Source: Muribaculum sp. An289 (GTDB taxonomy: Bacteria; Bacteroidota; Bacteroidia; Bacteroidales; UBA932). From it: 64,000 nucleotides of DNA. The DNA lies in contig NZ_NFIV01000005.1 of the NCBI RefSeq assembly GCF_002159555.1, positions 124,001-188,000 of the forward strand, given 5' to 3'. Below the pieces are notes generated by a model. That model made no database searches. It was not told the origin of the DNA and saw nothing but the letters and a program-made list of their open reading frames with translations. Below are positions 26,946-35,628 of this stretch, piece after piece (position 1 is the stretch's first letter; each line of letters starts with the position of its first letter). Made by a program: the position numbers and the translations under genes.

Positions 26946-27100
26946 AAAGTTTGGAGCGAGTTGTGTTTTGTTAAGTTGTTAATAATTAGTGAGTTATTAA
27001 AATTCAGCTCGCTTTGGGGTAGTATGCAAACATGGTCAAAAGCGAGTGATATTTTCTTAAATAATTGATAATCAATTGCTTATAAATATTTTTACTCGCT
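26946..27100. repeat. Two AGCGAGT-stem hairpin repeats (copies D1, D2)
   Basis: D1: AGCGAG at 26955-26960 pairs with CTCGCT at 27008-27013. D2: AGCGAGT at 27041-27047 pairs with ACTCGCT at 27094-27100. Each loop holds the AT-rich box (D2 contains AATTGATAATCAATTGCTTA). The left flank AAAGTTTGGAGCGAGTTGT is identical at 58,466. Confidence 0.75.
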
Positions 27101-27167
27101 TTAAACAAAATCGTCAAAACGAAATCGTCAAAAACAAATGCAGCAAAACTAATGCTACAAGGCTAAG

Positions 27168-28817
27168 CTAAGAGCCTTTATCGGGAACCGCTACAGGGCA
27201 ACTCGGGGTCGCGGCCCATTTTTCCAACGCTTCATGCAGTTGCCTGTCCGTTCTGAGCCGTACCTTCACTCCGGCCGGCTGGAAATAATATCTGACGACG
27301 ATTTCTTCTTCAATGAACGGTATTATCTGGTCCTTGTGATGGAGGATGATTTCCTCCTTGCTCAAATCGACGGCTTTTGCAAGCGAATCGGCCTGGGCTC
27401 CTACGAGATGTCCGAGACCTTCGTCCTCGATGGCTTTTTTCATCTCATCCAGAAGGGCCTTGGCCTGGCTGCGGTAATCGAATTCCTTCGATGCGGCGAA
27501 TCCGACAAAATCTTCGAAGTCTTTTTCACTCAGGCGAAAGTCTTCGGGTGCGGCTATGGAATCGTGCTTTGCCACATAGTCCAAAGTATATTCCTCGATT
27601 ATTCCGTTGAGGACGAGAGAGTATACTATGCGGCTGTATTCCTGTACTGGAATCTCTACGTCGGGGCTTATCCCGCCGCCGTCCTTTACCGTCCTTCCTC
27701 CGGCCGTTTTGAATTCTTTCCTGAGGGAGTCGGGAACGTATCCCACCGAGCCGTCCGACCGGCGGTTGCTGTAATCCAATGCCTGGACACATCTGCCGCT
27801 CGGAGTGTAGTACCTTGCCGTCGTCACTTTCAGCTGTCCGTTATAAGGGAGAGGCCGGATGGACTGTACAAGTCCTTTACCGTAGCTGCGTGTCCCCATT
27901 ATCAGTCCCCTGTCGAGATCCTGAATTGCCCCGGCCACGATTTCCGAAGATGAAGCGGAGGCCCCGTCTATGAGAACGAGCAGCGGCATTTCGGTGTCCA
28001 CAGGGTCGAGCCTTGTACGGTACTCGGCTACCGGGGCGTTGCCCCTGCCTTTTGCGGAAACTACCAAAGTATTTTTAGGCAGGAATATCGAAGCTATGTC
28101 CACGGCTTCGTTCATGGCTCCTCCTCCATTCCCGCGAAGGTCGAGTACCATTCTTTCCATGCCTTCCTTTTTCAGTGAAATGACTTTCTTCCTCATGTCT
28201 TCGGCCGCTCCTGCCGTGAATCCTGTCAGCCTGATGTATCCTGTGCTGTCATCTATCATTCCGGCATATTCTATGTCAGGGAGATGTATCCTTTCTCTCG
28301 TGACTTTGATGTCGACAGTATCCCCAGTGCGCACTTTCTTTATTTTAAAACGGACATCGGTGCCTGGTTTGCCCTTCATCCTGTTGCTGCATTCTGCCGA
28401 TTCGAGGTCGAAAACCTCTTCACCGTCGATGGTCAGTATCATGTCTCCGGGCTGTAGCCCCGCCTTTGTCGCCGGACTTCCTTCATACGGTTCATTGATG
28501 ATGACTCCCTGTCCCGGGCGTTTGTAAATGATGGCGCCTATCCCTCCGTAAGTTCCGGAAAGCATCATTTCAAGGCCTTCCTGGTCTTCTTCCGGAATAT
28601 AGACCGTGTATGGGTCGAGCCTGTTGAGCATGGCTTCGATTCCGTAAGTCAGTATCTTGTCCAGTTTTACGGTGTCTACATAGCTGTTTATCAGTTCTTT
28701 TATTATGGCATCCTCGATTTCCAAGGTCTCCCCGTTTTTAAAATTTTGGGATTGTCCCCAGGAGGAAAGCGGGAAACTCAGGGAGACTGCCAGTAAAATC
28801 AAACAGAATTTTCGCAT
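27168..28817 (-). CDS. S41 family carboxyl-terminal processing protease
   Basis: 549 residues from the ATG at 28817, giving a signal peptide (MRKFCLILLAVSLSFPLSSW). A longer frame to 28853 would begin at the predicted transcription start. Order: N-terminal helical region, PDZ domain (about 87-175, with YGGIGAII and AGLQPGDMILTIDGEEV), then the S41 protease core with LDLRGNGGGAMNEA, catalytic Ser in SASSSEIVAGA (S291) and the general base Lys in GTRSYGKGLVQ (K314). The long C-terminal helical part (about 390-549) is normal for CtpA relatives in Bacteroidota. It degrades or trims exported proteins in the periplasm. It is divergent from rdgB, with overlapping promoters. Confidence 0.93.
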   Translation of the reverse strand: MRKFCLILLAVSLSFPLSSWGQSQNFKNGETLEIEDAIIKELINSYVDTVKLDKILTYGIEAMLNRLDPYTVYIPEEDQEGLEMMLSGTYGGIGAIIYKRPGQGVIINEPYEGSPATKAGLQPGDMILTIDGEEVFDLESAECSNRMKGKPGTDVRFKIKKVRTGDTVDIKVTRERIHLPDIEYAGMIDDSTGYIRLTGFTAGAAEDMRKKVISLKKEGMERMVLDLRGNGGGAMNEAVDIASIFLPKNTLVVSAKGRGNAPVAEYRTRLDPVDTEMPLLVLIDGASASSSEIVAGAIQDLDRGLIMGTRSYGKGLVQSIRPLPYNGQLKVTTARYYTPSGRCVQALDYSNRRSDGSVGYVPDSLRKEFKTAGGRTVKDGGGISPDVEIPVQEYSRIVYSLVLNGIIEEYTLDYVAKHDSIAAPEDFRLSEKDFEDFVGFAASKEFDYRSQAKALLDEMKKAIEDEGLGHLVGAQADSLAKAVDLSKEEIILHHKDQIIPFIEEEIVVRYYFQPAGVKVRLRTDRQLHEALEKWAATPSCPVAVPDKGS

Positions 28818-28861
28818 ATCTTTGTCTTTCAAATTAATCTTTATGTAATGCAATAAACATA

Positions 28862-28869
28862 CAAAGTTA
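28862..28869 (-). promoter_or_regulatory. -7 box for the S41 protease
   Basis: The minus strand reads TAACTTTG. It decides the protease start: the ATG at 28817 leaves a 40-nt leader, while the upstream ATG at 28853 would be at the transcript 5' end. Confidence 0.5.
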
Positions 28870-28881
28870 CTCTTTTATATG

Positions 28882-28889
28882 TAATTTTG
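28882..28889 (+). promoter_or_regulatory. -7 box for rdgB
   Basis: TAATTTTG lies 23 bases before the rdgB ATG and 12 bp from the opposing box at 28862-28869. Confidence 0.5.
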
Positions 28890-28912
28890 TCCTTTAATAT
28901 TATTTTGACGAT

Positions 28913-29512
28913 ATGGAATTGGTTTTTGCGACAGGGAACAAGGGCAAACTGAGGGAGGCGGCAGAGATACTTGCTCCCGGGTTTACACTGCTGTCCCCGT
29001 CCGATCTGGGCCTGTCCGGCGATGTCGAGGAGACCGGGGCGACAATGAAGGAAAATGCGGCCATCAAGGCCAGGCATCTGTGGAACCAGGCCCACAGGAA
29101 CTGTTTTGCGGATGATTCGGGGCTTGAAGTGGATGCTTTGGACGGTGCTCCGGGCATTTATTCGGCAAGATATGCCGGTGAAGGGAAGGATTTCAGGAAA
29201 AATATCCTGAAAGTTCTGGAAAATCTGGAAAAGGCCAGTGATAAAAAGGGGATGCGTGCGCGTTTCAGATGCGTAATCGCTTTGATTTATGAGGGCAGGG
29301 AGTATTTTTTCGACGGGACTCTGGAAGGAAAGATAACCATGGTTCCGGCGGGCAGTGGAGGATTCGGTTACGATCCGATTTTCATTCCCGAAGGATACGA
29401 CAGGACCCTCGCGGAAATAAGCGAAGATGAGAAAAACAGCATCTCCCATCGCTACAAGGCACTTTTGCAGATGCGCCGGGAACTTTCCCGGATAACGGGA
29501 ACCGAATTGTAG
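28913..29512 (+). CDS. rdgB: RdgB/HAM1 non-canonical purine NTP pyrophosphatase
   Basis: 199 residues; hydrolyses dITP, XTP and related nucleotides to keep them out of DNA. Family signatures: the start MELVFATGNKGKLREAAEIL, FADDSGLEVDALDGAPGIYSARYAG and GFGYDPIFIPEGYDRTLAE, ending with SHRYKALLQM. Length is typical. recO follows 39 bases later in the same direction. Confidence 0.96.
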   Translation: MELVFATGNKGKLREAAEILAPGFTLLSPSDLGLSGDVEETGATMKENAAIKARHLWNQAHRNCFADDSGLEVDALDGAPGIYSARYAGEGKDFRKNILKVLENLEKASDKKGMRARFRCVIALIYEGREYFFDGTLEGKITMVPAGSGGFGYDPIFIPEGYDRTLAEISEDEKNSISHRYKALLQMRRELSRITGTEL

Positions 29513-29551
29513 GAGACGGCTGCCGGCGTTTAATGAATCCAAAGAAGTCCG

Positions 29552-30220
29552 ATGAAAAGGGAGGCTACCGATCTGATAGTGTTGCATGTCACGAAATTCG
29601 GTGACAGCGCCTTGATTGTGCATGCCCTTTCTCCGCTGTACGGACGGTGCGGACTTATTATTAAAGGTGTGGGGGCAGGAAAGAAAAACAGGCGGGCGGC
29701 GGCATTGTTCCAGCCTCTGAATGTTCTCGAAACGGTAGTGGACGAAAATCCGAAAAGCAGCCTGCTTTCTATTCGTTCCGCCGAGTTGAAATACAACCTG
29801 ACTTCCATCCGGGGAAATATCCTCAAAAATTGCATATCGGTGTTCCTCAGTGAGTTGCTCTACAGGCTCGTGTCCGAAGGCAGCCGCGAGGAGGGTCTGT
29901 TCGAATGGACTGAGAACATGATCTGCGCTCTTGAGGGGCTGGAATGCGATTTTTCTAATTTCCATATATATTTTTCAATCGGACTCTGCGGAATCCTCGG
30001 TTTCTCCCCAAACCGGGACTCGGGATACAGGTTTTCCGAGGCAAACGAGGCCTTGCTCGGGAAATTCCTTTCCAATGATTTTGCAGGGTGCATGGCCTTG
30101 CCTGCTACCGGGGAGATGCGTTCGTCGTTTATGGAAGATATGGTAAAATATCTTGAGTATCACATAGATAAACCATTGGAAATAAAATCATTGAAGATTT
30201 TGCACGAGTTGTTATGCTAA
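29552..30220 (+). CDS. recO: DNA repair protein RecO
   Basis: 222 residues, slightly short for RecO. The N-terminal OB fold (REATDLIVLHVTKFGDSALIV, then YGRCGLIIKGV) is followed by the helical RecO C-terminal domain (ISVFLSELLYRLV, YFSIGLCGILGFSPN). RecO loads RecA onto SSB-coated DNA together with RecR. The zinc-finger Cys set of some RecO proteins is not visible. Its end overlaps the start of the next gene by 7 bases, implying translational coupling. Confidence 0.88.
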   Translation: MKREATDLIVLHVTKFGDSALIVHALSPLYGRCGLIIKGVGAGKKNRRAAALFQPLNVLETVVDENPKSSLLSIRSAELKYNLTSIRGNILKNCISVFLSELLYRLVSEGSREEGLFEWTENMICALEGLECDFSNFHIYFSIGLCGILGFSPNRDSGYRFSEANEALLGKFLSNDFAGCMALPATGEMRSSFMEDMVKYLEYHIDKPLEIKSLKILHELLC

Positions 30221-31722
30221 AAGAATTGTTCAGGATATATCCCCAGCCGGCAAAGGCCCAGGCCAAGGTTCTTGAAGAACTTGTGGCAGGGGGAAGCAAT
30301 ACGTTGTTCGGGAAGACTTACGGTCTGGACAGCGTGCGTAGTGCGGAAGATTTTAGCAGAAAAGTCCCGTTGCACGATTATGATGCCCTGGAACCTTATA
30401 TCAAAAGGCTGCTTTCGGGTGAGAATTATCTCCTGTGGGGGCAGAAGTGCAGATATTTCGCAAAATCTTCCGGAACGAGTTCTTCGAAGAGCAAGTTCAT
30501 TCCGGTCACTCCGGACAATCTGCACAAATGCCATTTGCGGGGCTTCAAAATGATGCTGGCCTCTTATATCAGTTCGAATCACCGCAGCCGCCTGTTTTTA
30601 GGAAAATCGCTTACGATAGCCGGAACCCTCTCCTTTGACCCGAATACCGGGCTTTACAGCGGGGACCTTTCCGGGGTGCTCATGCGCAATTCGCCAAAGG
30701 CTGCCGACCTGTTCCGAATCCCTAAGCGCAGCGTGGCCCTGATTTCGGATTTCGACAGGAAAATAGCGGAAATAAACAGGTTGTACGCAAAGTCCGACGT
30801 TACATCCATAGCCGGGGTGCCGGCGTGGAACCTTCTGATGATAGAGAGGCTCATGGAACTCAACAATGTTTCCAATCTGTGCGAGTTGTGGCCGAATATG
30901 GAGTTGTTCATGCACGGAGGTACGGGGTTCGGCCCTTACCGTGAGACTTTCAGGAGGCTGATACCTTCCGAAAGGATGCATTATCTTGAAAACTACAATG
31001 CGTCGGAGGGTTATTTCGCTTTCCAGGACGATTTGTCCGATCCGGGGATGCTGCTCACTCTGAACAACGGTGTATATTATGAGTTCATACCGATGTCGAG
31101 GCTCGAAGAGGCACAGCGGGACGCCTCCCTCATCCGCTCCGGAGAGCCTGCCGCCGGGAAATATTACGGGTTCGATACTCTGGATACTGTCCGCACGGGT
31201 GTCGATTATGCCATGGTCATATCTACCAATGCCGGATTGTGGAGGTATCTGATAGGGGACTGCGTGAGGTTCACTTCGCTTAATCCGTACAAAATCATCA
31301 TTACTGGAAGGACGAAGCTGTTCATAAATGCTTTCGGTGAGGAGCTCATGATAGGCAATACCGACAGGGCCATAGAGATTGTGTCGGCCCGTTTCGGGGT
31401 GAGGGTAAGGGAGTATACAGTAGCTCCGGTGTTCCTTCCTTCGGGAGGGGCGCACCAATGGCTTATAGAGTTTATCGGCAAAGTCCCTGATACGGAGGCC
31501 TTTGCGGACGGGCTTGACAGGGAATTGCAGGAACTCAATTCGGACTATGAAGCGAAGCGGACCCATACCCATACCATGGAGCGGCTCCGACTGACGGTGG
31601 TACCTGAGATGACCTTCGTCAGGTGGATGGAGTCCCAGGGCAAGAAGGGAGGTCAGAACAAGGTGCCGCGCCTGAGCAATGACAGGAAAATAGTGGATGC
31701 CATTTTGGCAATGCTGCAATAA
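30214..31722 (+). CDS. GH3-family acyl-adenylate-forming protein
   Basis: 502 residues, matching bacterial relatives of plant GH3 auxin-amido synthetases, an ANL-type adenylating fold. The ATP-binding loop FAKSSGTSSSKSKFIPVT is at about 82-99, with LENYNASEGYFAFQ (A5/GYxAxE-like) and YLIGDCVRFTSLNPYKIIITGRTK (the A7/A8 region) further on. Bacterial members occur widely in Bacteroidota, but I know of no defined substrate. Overlap with recO suggests co-expression only. Confidence 0.88.
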   Translation: MLKELFRIYPQPAKAQAKVLEELVAGGSNTLFGKTYGLDSVRSAEDFSRKVPLHDYDALEPYIKRLLSGENYLLWGQKCRYFAKSSGTSSSKSKFIPVTPDNLHKCHLRGFKMMLASYISSNHRSRLFLGKSLTIAGTLSFDPNTGLYSGDLSGVLMRNSPKAADLFRIPKRSVALISDFDRKIAEINRLYAKSDVTSIAGVPAWNLLMIERLMELNNVSNLCELWPNMELFMHGGTGFGPYRETFRRLIPSERMHYLENYNASEGYFAFQDDLSDPGMLLTLNNGVYYEFIPMSRLEEAQRDASLIRSGEPAAGKYYGFDTLDTVRTGVDYAMVISTNAGLWRYLIGDCVRFTSLNPYKIIITGRTKLFINAFGEELMIGNTDRAIEIVSARFGVRVREYTVAPVFLPSGGAHQWLIEFIGKVPDTEAFADGLDRELQELNSDYEAKRTHTHTMERLRLTVVPEMTFVRWMESQGKKGGQNKVPRLSNDRKIVDAILAMLQ

Positions 31723-31773
31723 GGCATGGATTTTGACAGGAGTGAGGCTTTGGTTTAGAAAAACTGGCGTTTT

Positions 31774-32454
31774 ATGAGTTTTATGTCGATTTACCTGTTA
31801 GCAGGTCTTATTGCCGTAGTGGGCATGATCATACAGTGGCAGCTGCAAAGCCGTTTCAACAAATATTCACAGATTCCGATAAGCAGCGGAATGACCGGAG
31901 CCGATGTCGCGAGGAAAATGCTTGCCGACAATGGTATTTATGATGTGGAGGTCGTGCCTGCCAGGGGCATGCTGACCGACCATTATGATCCCCGTTCCAA
32001 ACGTGTGGCCCTTAGCGAAGGTGTCTATGGAAGCCGTTCGGTGGCTGCCGCGGCCGTTGCGGCCCATGAATGCGGCCATGCGGTGCAGCATGCTGTGGGA
32101 TATGCGCCACTGCGCCTCCGTTCGGCCCTTGTGCCGGTAGTGAGCGTATCTTCGAGGATAGTCCCTTGGGTACTGATTTTCGGCATACTCCTTATCAATG
32201 TTTTTCCTAATCTGCTGTGGTTCGGTATCGCGCTTTTTGCGCTGACTACGCTCTTCAGCATCGTCACCCTTCCTGTCGAAATCAATGCGAGCCGCAGGGC
32301 CGTGGCCTGGCTCGGGGATGCCGGCATTACCGACGTGACCAATCATGACAAGGCGGTGGATGCCCTCCGTTGGGCGGCTTACACCTATGTGATAGATGCG
32401 ATAGGTTCAATAGCTACATTGCTATATTATATAGGTATCGCGCGACGCGAGTAG
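31774..32454 (+). CDS. YugP-like zinc membrane metallopeptidase
   Basis: 226 residues. N-terminal membrane helix (MSIYLLAGLIAVVGMIIQW), zinc-binding motif HECGHAVQH near 107-115, then two or three membrane helices (VPWVLIFGILLINVFPNLLWFGIALFAL region) and EINASRRAVAWL, where the third zinc ligand is expected. It belongs to the DUF/YugP family of predicted membrane zinc proteases; the substrate is unknown. An ATG nine bases later is an equally good start. The 3' end overlaps the convergent lpxK by 33 bases. Confidence 0.9.
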   Translation: MSFMSIYLLAGLIAVVGMIIQWQLQSRFNKYSQIPISSGMTGADVARKMLADNGIYDVEVVPARGMLTDHYDPRSKRVALSEGVYGSRSVAAAAVAAHECGHAVQHAVGYAPLRLRSALVPVVSVSSRIVPWVLIFGILLINVFPNLLWFGIALFALTTLFSIVTLPVEINASRRAVAWLGDAGITDVTNHDKAVDALRWAAYTYVIDAIGSIATLLYYIGIARRE

Positions 32455-33456
32455 CTGTTCCCTGAACCTGTCTTTCTGTCCATCGAATAGAAAATTCACT
32501 TTTATAGGGAGATAGAATAGTTTGTTTTTTAGTTCGGAAGGGATGTCTTTGCGCTCCATTATGCGCTGGGCATCCTTTTCTGTCGTAAGCACGAGTGCCG
32601 TAGGGTTGGCCTTTGAAACCGAGGATATGTCCTTTATGTCCGACCTGGAATATCTGTGGTGGTCCGGATATTTAAGGCTCATCAGTACTTCATAATCCTC
32701 TGAAAGGTATTGTCTCATCGGCCTGTCGTCGGCGATGCCGGAAAACATTATGAGGCGGGGCGAATAGGCGTACCGCTGGTCCGCTTCCGGAAATACCGGT
32801 TCAGGACGGGAATATTCGATGGAAGTAAAATAAATGTTTTTCCCGCAGTCTTTGATTCCGGCTTCCTCCGTCCAGTCGGCGGCTTCCTGTTCCGTGATGT
32901 AAGGAGGGCATTTGGTCACTATGACGATATCCGCTGCCGAAAGTCTTGACGGGAGGTCTCTGAGGCGCCCGAAAGGAAGCAGCCTGTCCCTGTTCAACGG
33001 ACGGTTCCAGTCTATGAGAAGGATGGAAACCGACGGGCGGAGTCTGCGGTACTGGAAGGCGTCGTCAAGGATTATTACCTGCGGCCTCCTGTCGGCCTGC
33101 ATCGCTTCAATCATCTGGATGCCGTGCAGGCGCGATTTGTCTACGGCGACGACCGTTTTCGGGAATTTGCGCTTGATCTGTACGGGTTCGTCTCCGAAAC
33201 GGGTCGCACCGCTGTCCGTGGCAACGAAAGCGAATCCTTTTCCCTTCCGTTTATATCCCCTTGAAAGCACGCCGGTGCGCATTTCGTCCTGAAGCATGCG
33301 CAGCAGCATTTCGGTATGCGGGGTCTTGCCCGTCCCGCCGACGGTTATGTTGCCGACGGATATCGTGAATGTTTCCGCCGTTCTGGTCTTGATGATTCCC
33401 TTGTCATAAAGGAAATGTCTGATTTTCAATATTAGTGCGTAAGGTGACAGTGACAT
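32422..33456 (-). CDS. lpxK: Tetraacyldisaccharide 4'-kinase
   Basis: 344 residues; phosphorylates the 4' position of the lipid A disaccharide at the inner membrane. The N-terminal membrane-associated helix (SPYALILKIRHFLYDKGII) precedes the P-loop-like stretch VGNITVGGTGKTPHTEML at about 31-48. LSRGYKRKGKGF, GDEPVQIKRKFPKTVVAVDK and IILDDAFQYRRL are family blocks. It overlaps the zinc peptidase gene convergently and is followed upstream by dusB in the same direction. Confidence 0.95.
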   Translation of the reverse strand: MSLSPYALILKIRHFLYDKGIIKTRTAETFTISVGNITVGGTGKTPHTEMLLRMLQDEMRTGVLSRGYKRKGKGFAFVATDSGATRFGDEPVQIKRKFPKTVVAVDKSRLHGIQMIEAMQADRRPQVIILDDAFQYRRLRPSVSILLIDWNRPLNRDRLLPFGRLRDLPSRLSAADIVIVTKCPPYITEQEAADWTEEAGIKDCGKNIYFTSIEYSRPEPVFPEADQRYAYSPRLIMFSGIADDRPMRQYLSEDYEVLMSLKYPDHHRYSRSDIKDISSVSKANPTALVLTTEKDAQRIMERKDIPSELKNKLFYLPIKVNFLFDGQKDRFREQLLASRDTYII

Positions 33457-33480
33457 GTTTTTCCGGTTTTCAGTTTATTT

Positions 33481-34473
33481 TCACAGGGTGGTTTCCGTAT
33501 CACCCCATCTTTCTTCAATATAATCGAGTATGCTGTAAATCTCGTCGGGGGAGAGACTCGTTACCAATTTCAGTCTTGTTTCCTTGAAATCCGGAAGGCC
33601 TTTGAAATAGCAGGACAGATGTCTTCGCATTTCGAGTATTCCTACGCGTTCTCCTTTGATTTCAATCGATTTGGCAAGATGTTCCTTTGCGAGTCGGACC
33701 CTTTCCGGAACGTCCATGGGCGGCAGTTTTTCCCCCGTGTCCAGATAGTGTCTGATTTCTCTGAAAATCCACGGGTGTCCGAAGGTCGCGCGGCCGATCA
33801 TTATCCCGTCGACTCCGAATCTGTCGAAAGCCTCCTTAGCCTGTTCTGGAGATGCGATATCCCCGTTTCCGATTATGGGAATGCGCATGCGCGGGTTTTC
33901 CTTGATTTTTCCGATAAGTGTCCAGTCCGCTTCGCCCTTGTACATCTGGGCGCGGGTCCTTCCATGTACAGTGAGGGCCGATATGCCGGTGTCCTGGAGC
34001 CTTTCGGCGAGTTCCACTATTATTTTCGAGTCTTCATCCCATCCGAGGCGGGTCTTTACGGTTACCGGCAGGCTTACGTTTTTTACAATCGATTCGGTTA
34101 TCGCCACCATTTTGTCCGGTTCCCTCATCATTCCCGAGCCGGCCCCGCGTTTCGCTATCTTGTTTACCGGGCAGCCGAAATTTATGTCGATGAGGTCGGG
34201 TTTTGCGGCTTCGGCCATTTTCGCCGCCTCCGTCATCGCTTCCGGGATGTGCCCGTAAATCTGGATGCCGATCGGGCGTTCGTATTCGTAAATGACGAGT
34301 TTTTCGAGGGATTTCCGGGCATCGCGGATGAGGCCGTCCGAGGAGACGAATTCGGTGTACATCATATCCGCCCCGAATTTCTTGCATACATAGCGGAAAG
34401 ATGCATCGGTGACATCTTCCATAGGGGCGAGAAACAGGGGTTTTTCCCTCAATTGTATATCCGCAATCTTCAT
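33481..34473 (-). CDS. dusB: tRNA-dihydrouridine synthase (DusB type)
   Basis: 330 residues from the ATG at 34473 (MKIADIQLREKPLFLAPMED). The frame opens to 34605, but the extra 44 residues run across the rplM promoter and are rejected. FMN-binding TIM barrel: LAPMEDVTDASFRYVCKKFG, DINFGCPVNKIAKRGAGSGM (with the catalytic Cys), VKTRLGWDEDS, ALTVHGRTRAQMYKG, IPIIGNGDI and GIMIGRATFGHPW. It reduces specific uridines in tRNA. It lies 24 bases upstream of lpxK on the same strand. Confidence 0.94.
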   Translation of the reverse strand: MKIADIQLREKPLFLAPMEDVTDASFRYVCKKFGADMMYTEFVSSDGLIRDARKSLEKLVIYEYERPIGIQIYGHIPEAMTEAAKMAEAAKPDLIDINFGCPVNKIAKRGAGSGMMREPDKMVAITESIVKNVSLPVTVKTRLGWDEDSKIIVELAERLQDTGISALTVHGRTRAQMYKGEADWTLIGKIKENPRMRIPIIGNGDIASPEQAKEAFDRFGVDGIMIGRATFGHPWIFREIRHYLDTGEKLPPMDVPERVRLAKEHLAKSIEIKGERVGILEMRRHLSCYFKGLPDFKETRLKLVTSLSPDEIYSILDYIEERWGDTETTL

Positions 34474-34507
34474 TTTCAGAAAAACGGAGGCAAATTTAAG
34501 ATATTTT

Positions 34508-34538
34508 TTTGACAATTTAATGGAAATGTGTATCTTTG
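34508..34538 (+). promoter_or_regulatory. Promoter of the rplM-rpsI operon
   Basis: TATCTTTG at 34531-34538 with TTGAC starting at 34509, about 20 bp spacing: one of the best promoter matches in the window. It leaves a 5' leader of about 50 nt. Confidence 0.65.
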
Positions 34539-34597
34539 CACCCCTTTTATAAGGGAAAGATCGCAATTTTAGAGTTATTAACCAAAAAGTCAAGACA

Positions 34598-35050
34598 GTG
34601 GACACATTAAGTTACAAGACTGTATCGGCCAATTCGGCTACAGTAAACAAAGAGTGGCTCGTCATCGACGCCACTGATTTGGTCCTCGGTCGTCTTGCTT
34701 CGAGGGTTGCACTTATCCTCAGGGGGAAGAACAAACCTAATTTCACCCCTCATGTTGATTGTGGAGACAATGTCATAATCATCAACGCGGAGAAAGTGAA
34801 ACTTACAGGCAAGAAAATGACCGACAAGGTTTATGTGCACCATACAGGCTATCCGGGAGGACAAAGGACTGTCCCTATCGCCCAGATGTTGCAGAAAAAA
34901 CCTACAGAGGTGCTTAGGCACGCCGTAAAGGGCATGCTTCCTAAGAACCGTCTCGGTGCTAAGCTTTTAGGCAATCTTTATCTTTATGCCGGAAGCGAGC
35001 ATCCTCACCAGGCGCAGAAGCCGAGAGAAATTAAGTTGAACGAAATTTAA
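34598..35050 (+). CDS. rplM: 50S ribosomal protein L13
   Basis: 150 residues, GTG start. Family signatures: WLVIDATDLVLGRLASRVALIL near the N-terminus, HHTGYPGGQRT in the middle and RHAVKGMLPKNRLG towards the end. L13 is an early-assembly protein of the large subunit. rpsI follows 9 bases later, the conserved pairing. Confidence 0.98.
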   Translation: MDTLSYKTVSANSATVNKEWLVIDATDLVLGRLASRVALILRGKNKPNFTPHVDCGDNVIIINAEKVKLTGKKMTDKVYVHHTGYPGGQRTVPIAQMLQKKPTEVLRHAVKGMLPKNRLGAKLLGNLYLYAGSEHPHQAQKPREIKLNEI

Positions 35051-35059
35051 ACAGAGCAG

Positions 35060-35449
35060 ATGAAAGTAATTAACGCCCTTGGAAGACGTAAATCGGCAGT
35101 CGCTCGCGTTTATGTAAGCGCCGGTAACGGTACAATCATGATTAACGGCCGTCCTCTTGAGAATTATTTCCATGAGGATTCGCTCATTTATATCGTGAAA
35201 CAGCCGTTGGAGGTAACCGGAACCACCGCACAGTTCGATATCAAAGCAAATATCGACGGTGGCGGAATCAAAGGTCAGGCAGAGGCCATGAGGCTCGGTA
35301 TCGCAAGAGCACTTTGCGAAATCGACAGCGAGGCTTACCGTCACACTTTGAAGAGCAACGGTTTCCTTACCCGTGACGCACGCGAGGTCGAGAGGAAGAA
35401 ACCGGGCCGTCCTGGTGCCCGCAAGCGCTTCCAGTTCAGTAAACGTTAA
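35060..35449 (+). CDS. rpsI: 30S ribosomal protein S9
   Basis: 129 residues, ending in the strongly basic tail KKPGRPGARKRFQFSKR whose last residues contact the P-site tRNA. GRRKSAVARVYVSAGNG and GGGIKGQAEAMRLGIARAL are the S9 hallmarks. Co-transcribed with rplM. Confidence 0.98.
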   Translation: MKVINALGRRKSAVARVYVSAGNGTIMINGRPLENYFHEDSLIYIVKQPLEVTGTTAQFDIKANIDGGGIKGQAEAMRLGIARALCEIDSEAYRHTLKSNGFLTRDAREVERKKPGRPGARKRFQFSKR

Positions 35450-35547
35450 TCGTTTATTGCCGATTTGCCAATGTACGGTCGGGAACAAAATCCGAAGGAT
35501 CTGCATTTTTGTGGCTACCCCGGGTTTGCCTTGGCCGCGGAAAATTG

Positions 35548-35602
35548 AGGAGACCGGACTTGTCCGCTACTCCTGATTGATGAAAAGAGGCCCCGCAAGG
35601 GG
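35548..35602 (+). promoter_or_regulatory. Structured leader of rpsB
   Basis: In the 179-nt gap before rpsB there are two hairpins: AGGAG (35548-35552) with CTCCT (35570-35574), enclosing CGGAC/GTCCG (35555-35559 with 35562-35566); and CCCC-GCAA-GGGG (35591-35602), a GNRA-type tetraloop, 26 bases before the ATG. The layout would suit autoregulation by S2, known in other bacteria, but no known motif was recognised. Confidence 0.45.
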
Positions 35603-35628
35603 AAAAATTAGTAAAAACGAAATTAAAA

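Noticed and set aside
34474-34605. N-terminal extension of DusB
   Set aside because: The added residues overlap the rplM promoter and are unlike the family; MKIADIQ at 34473 is the usual start.
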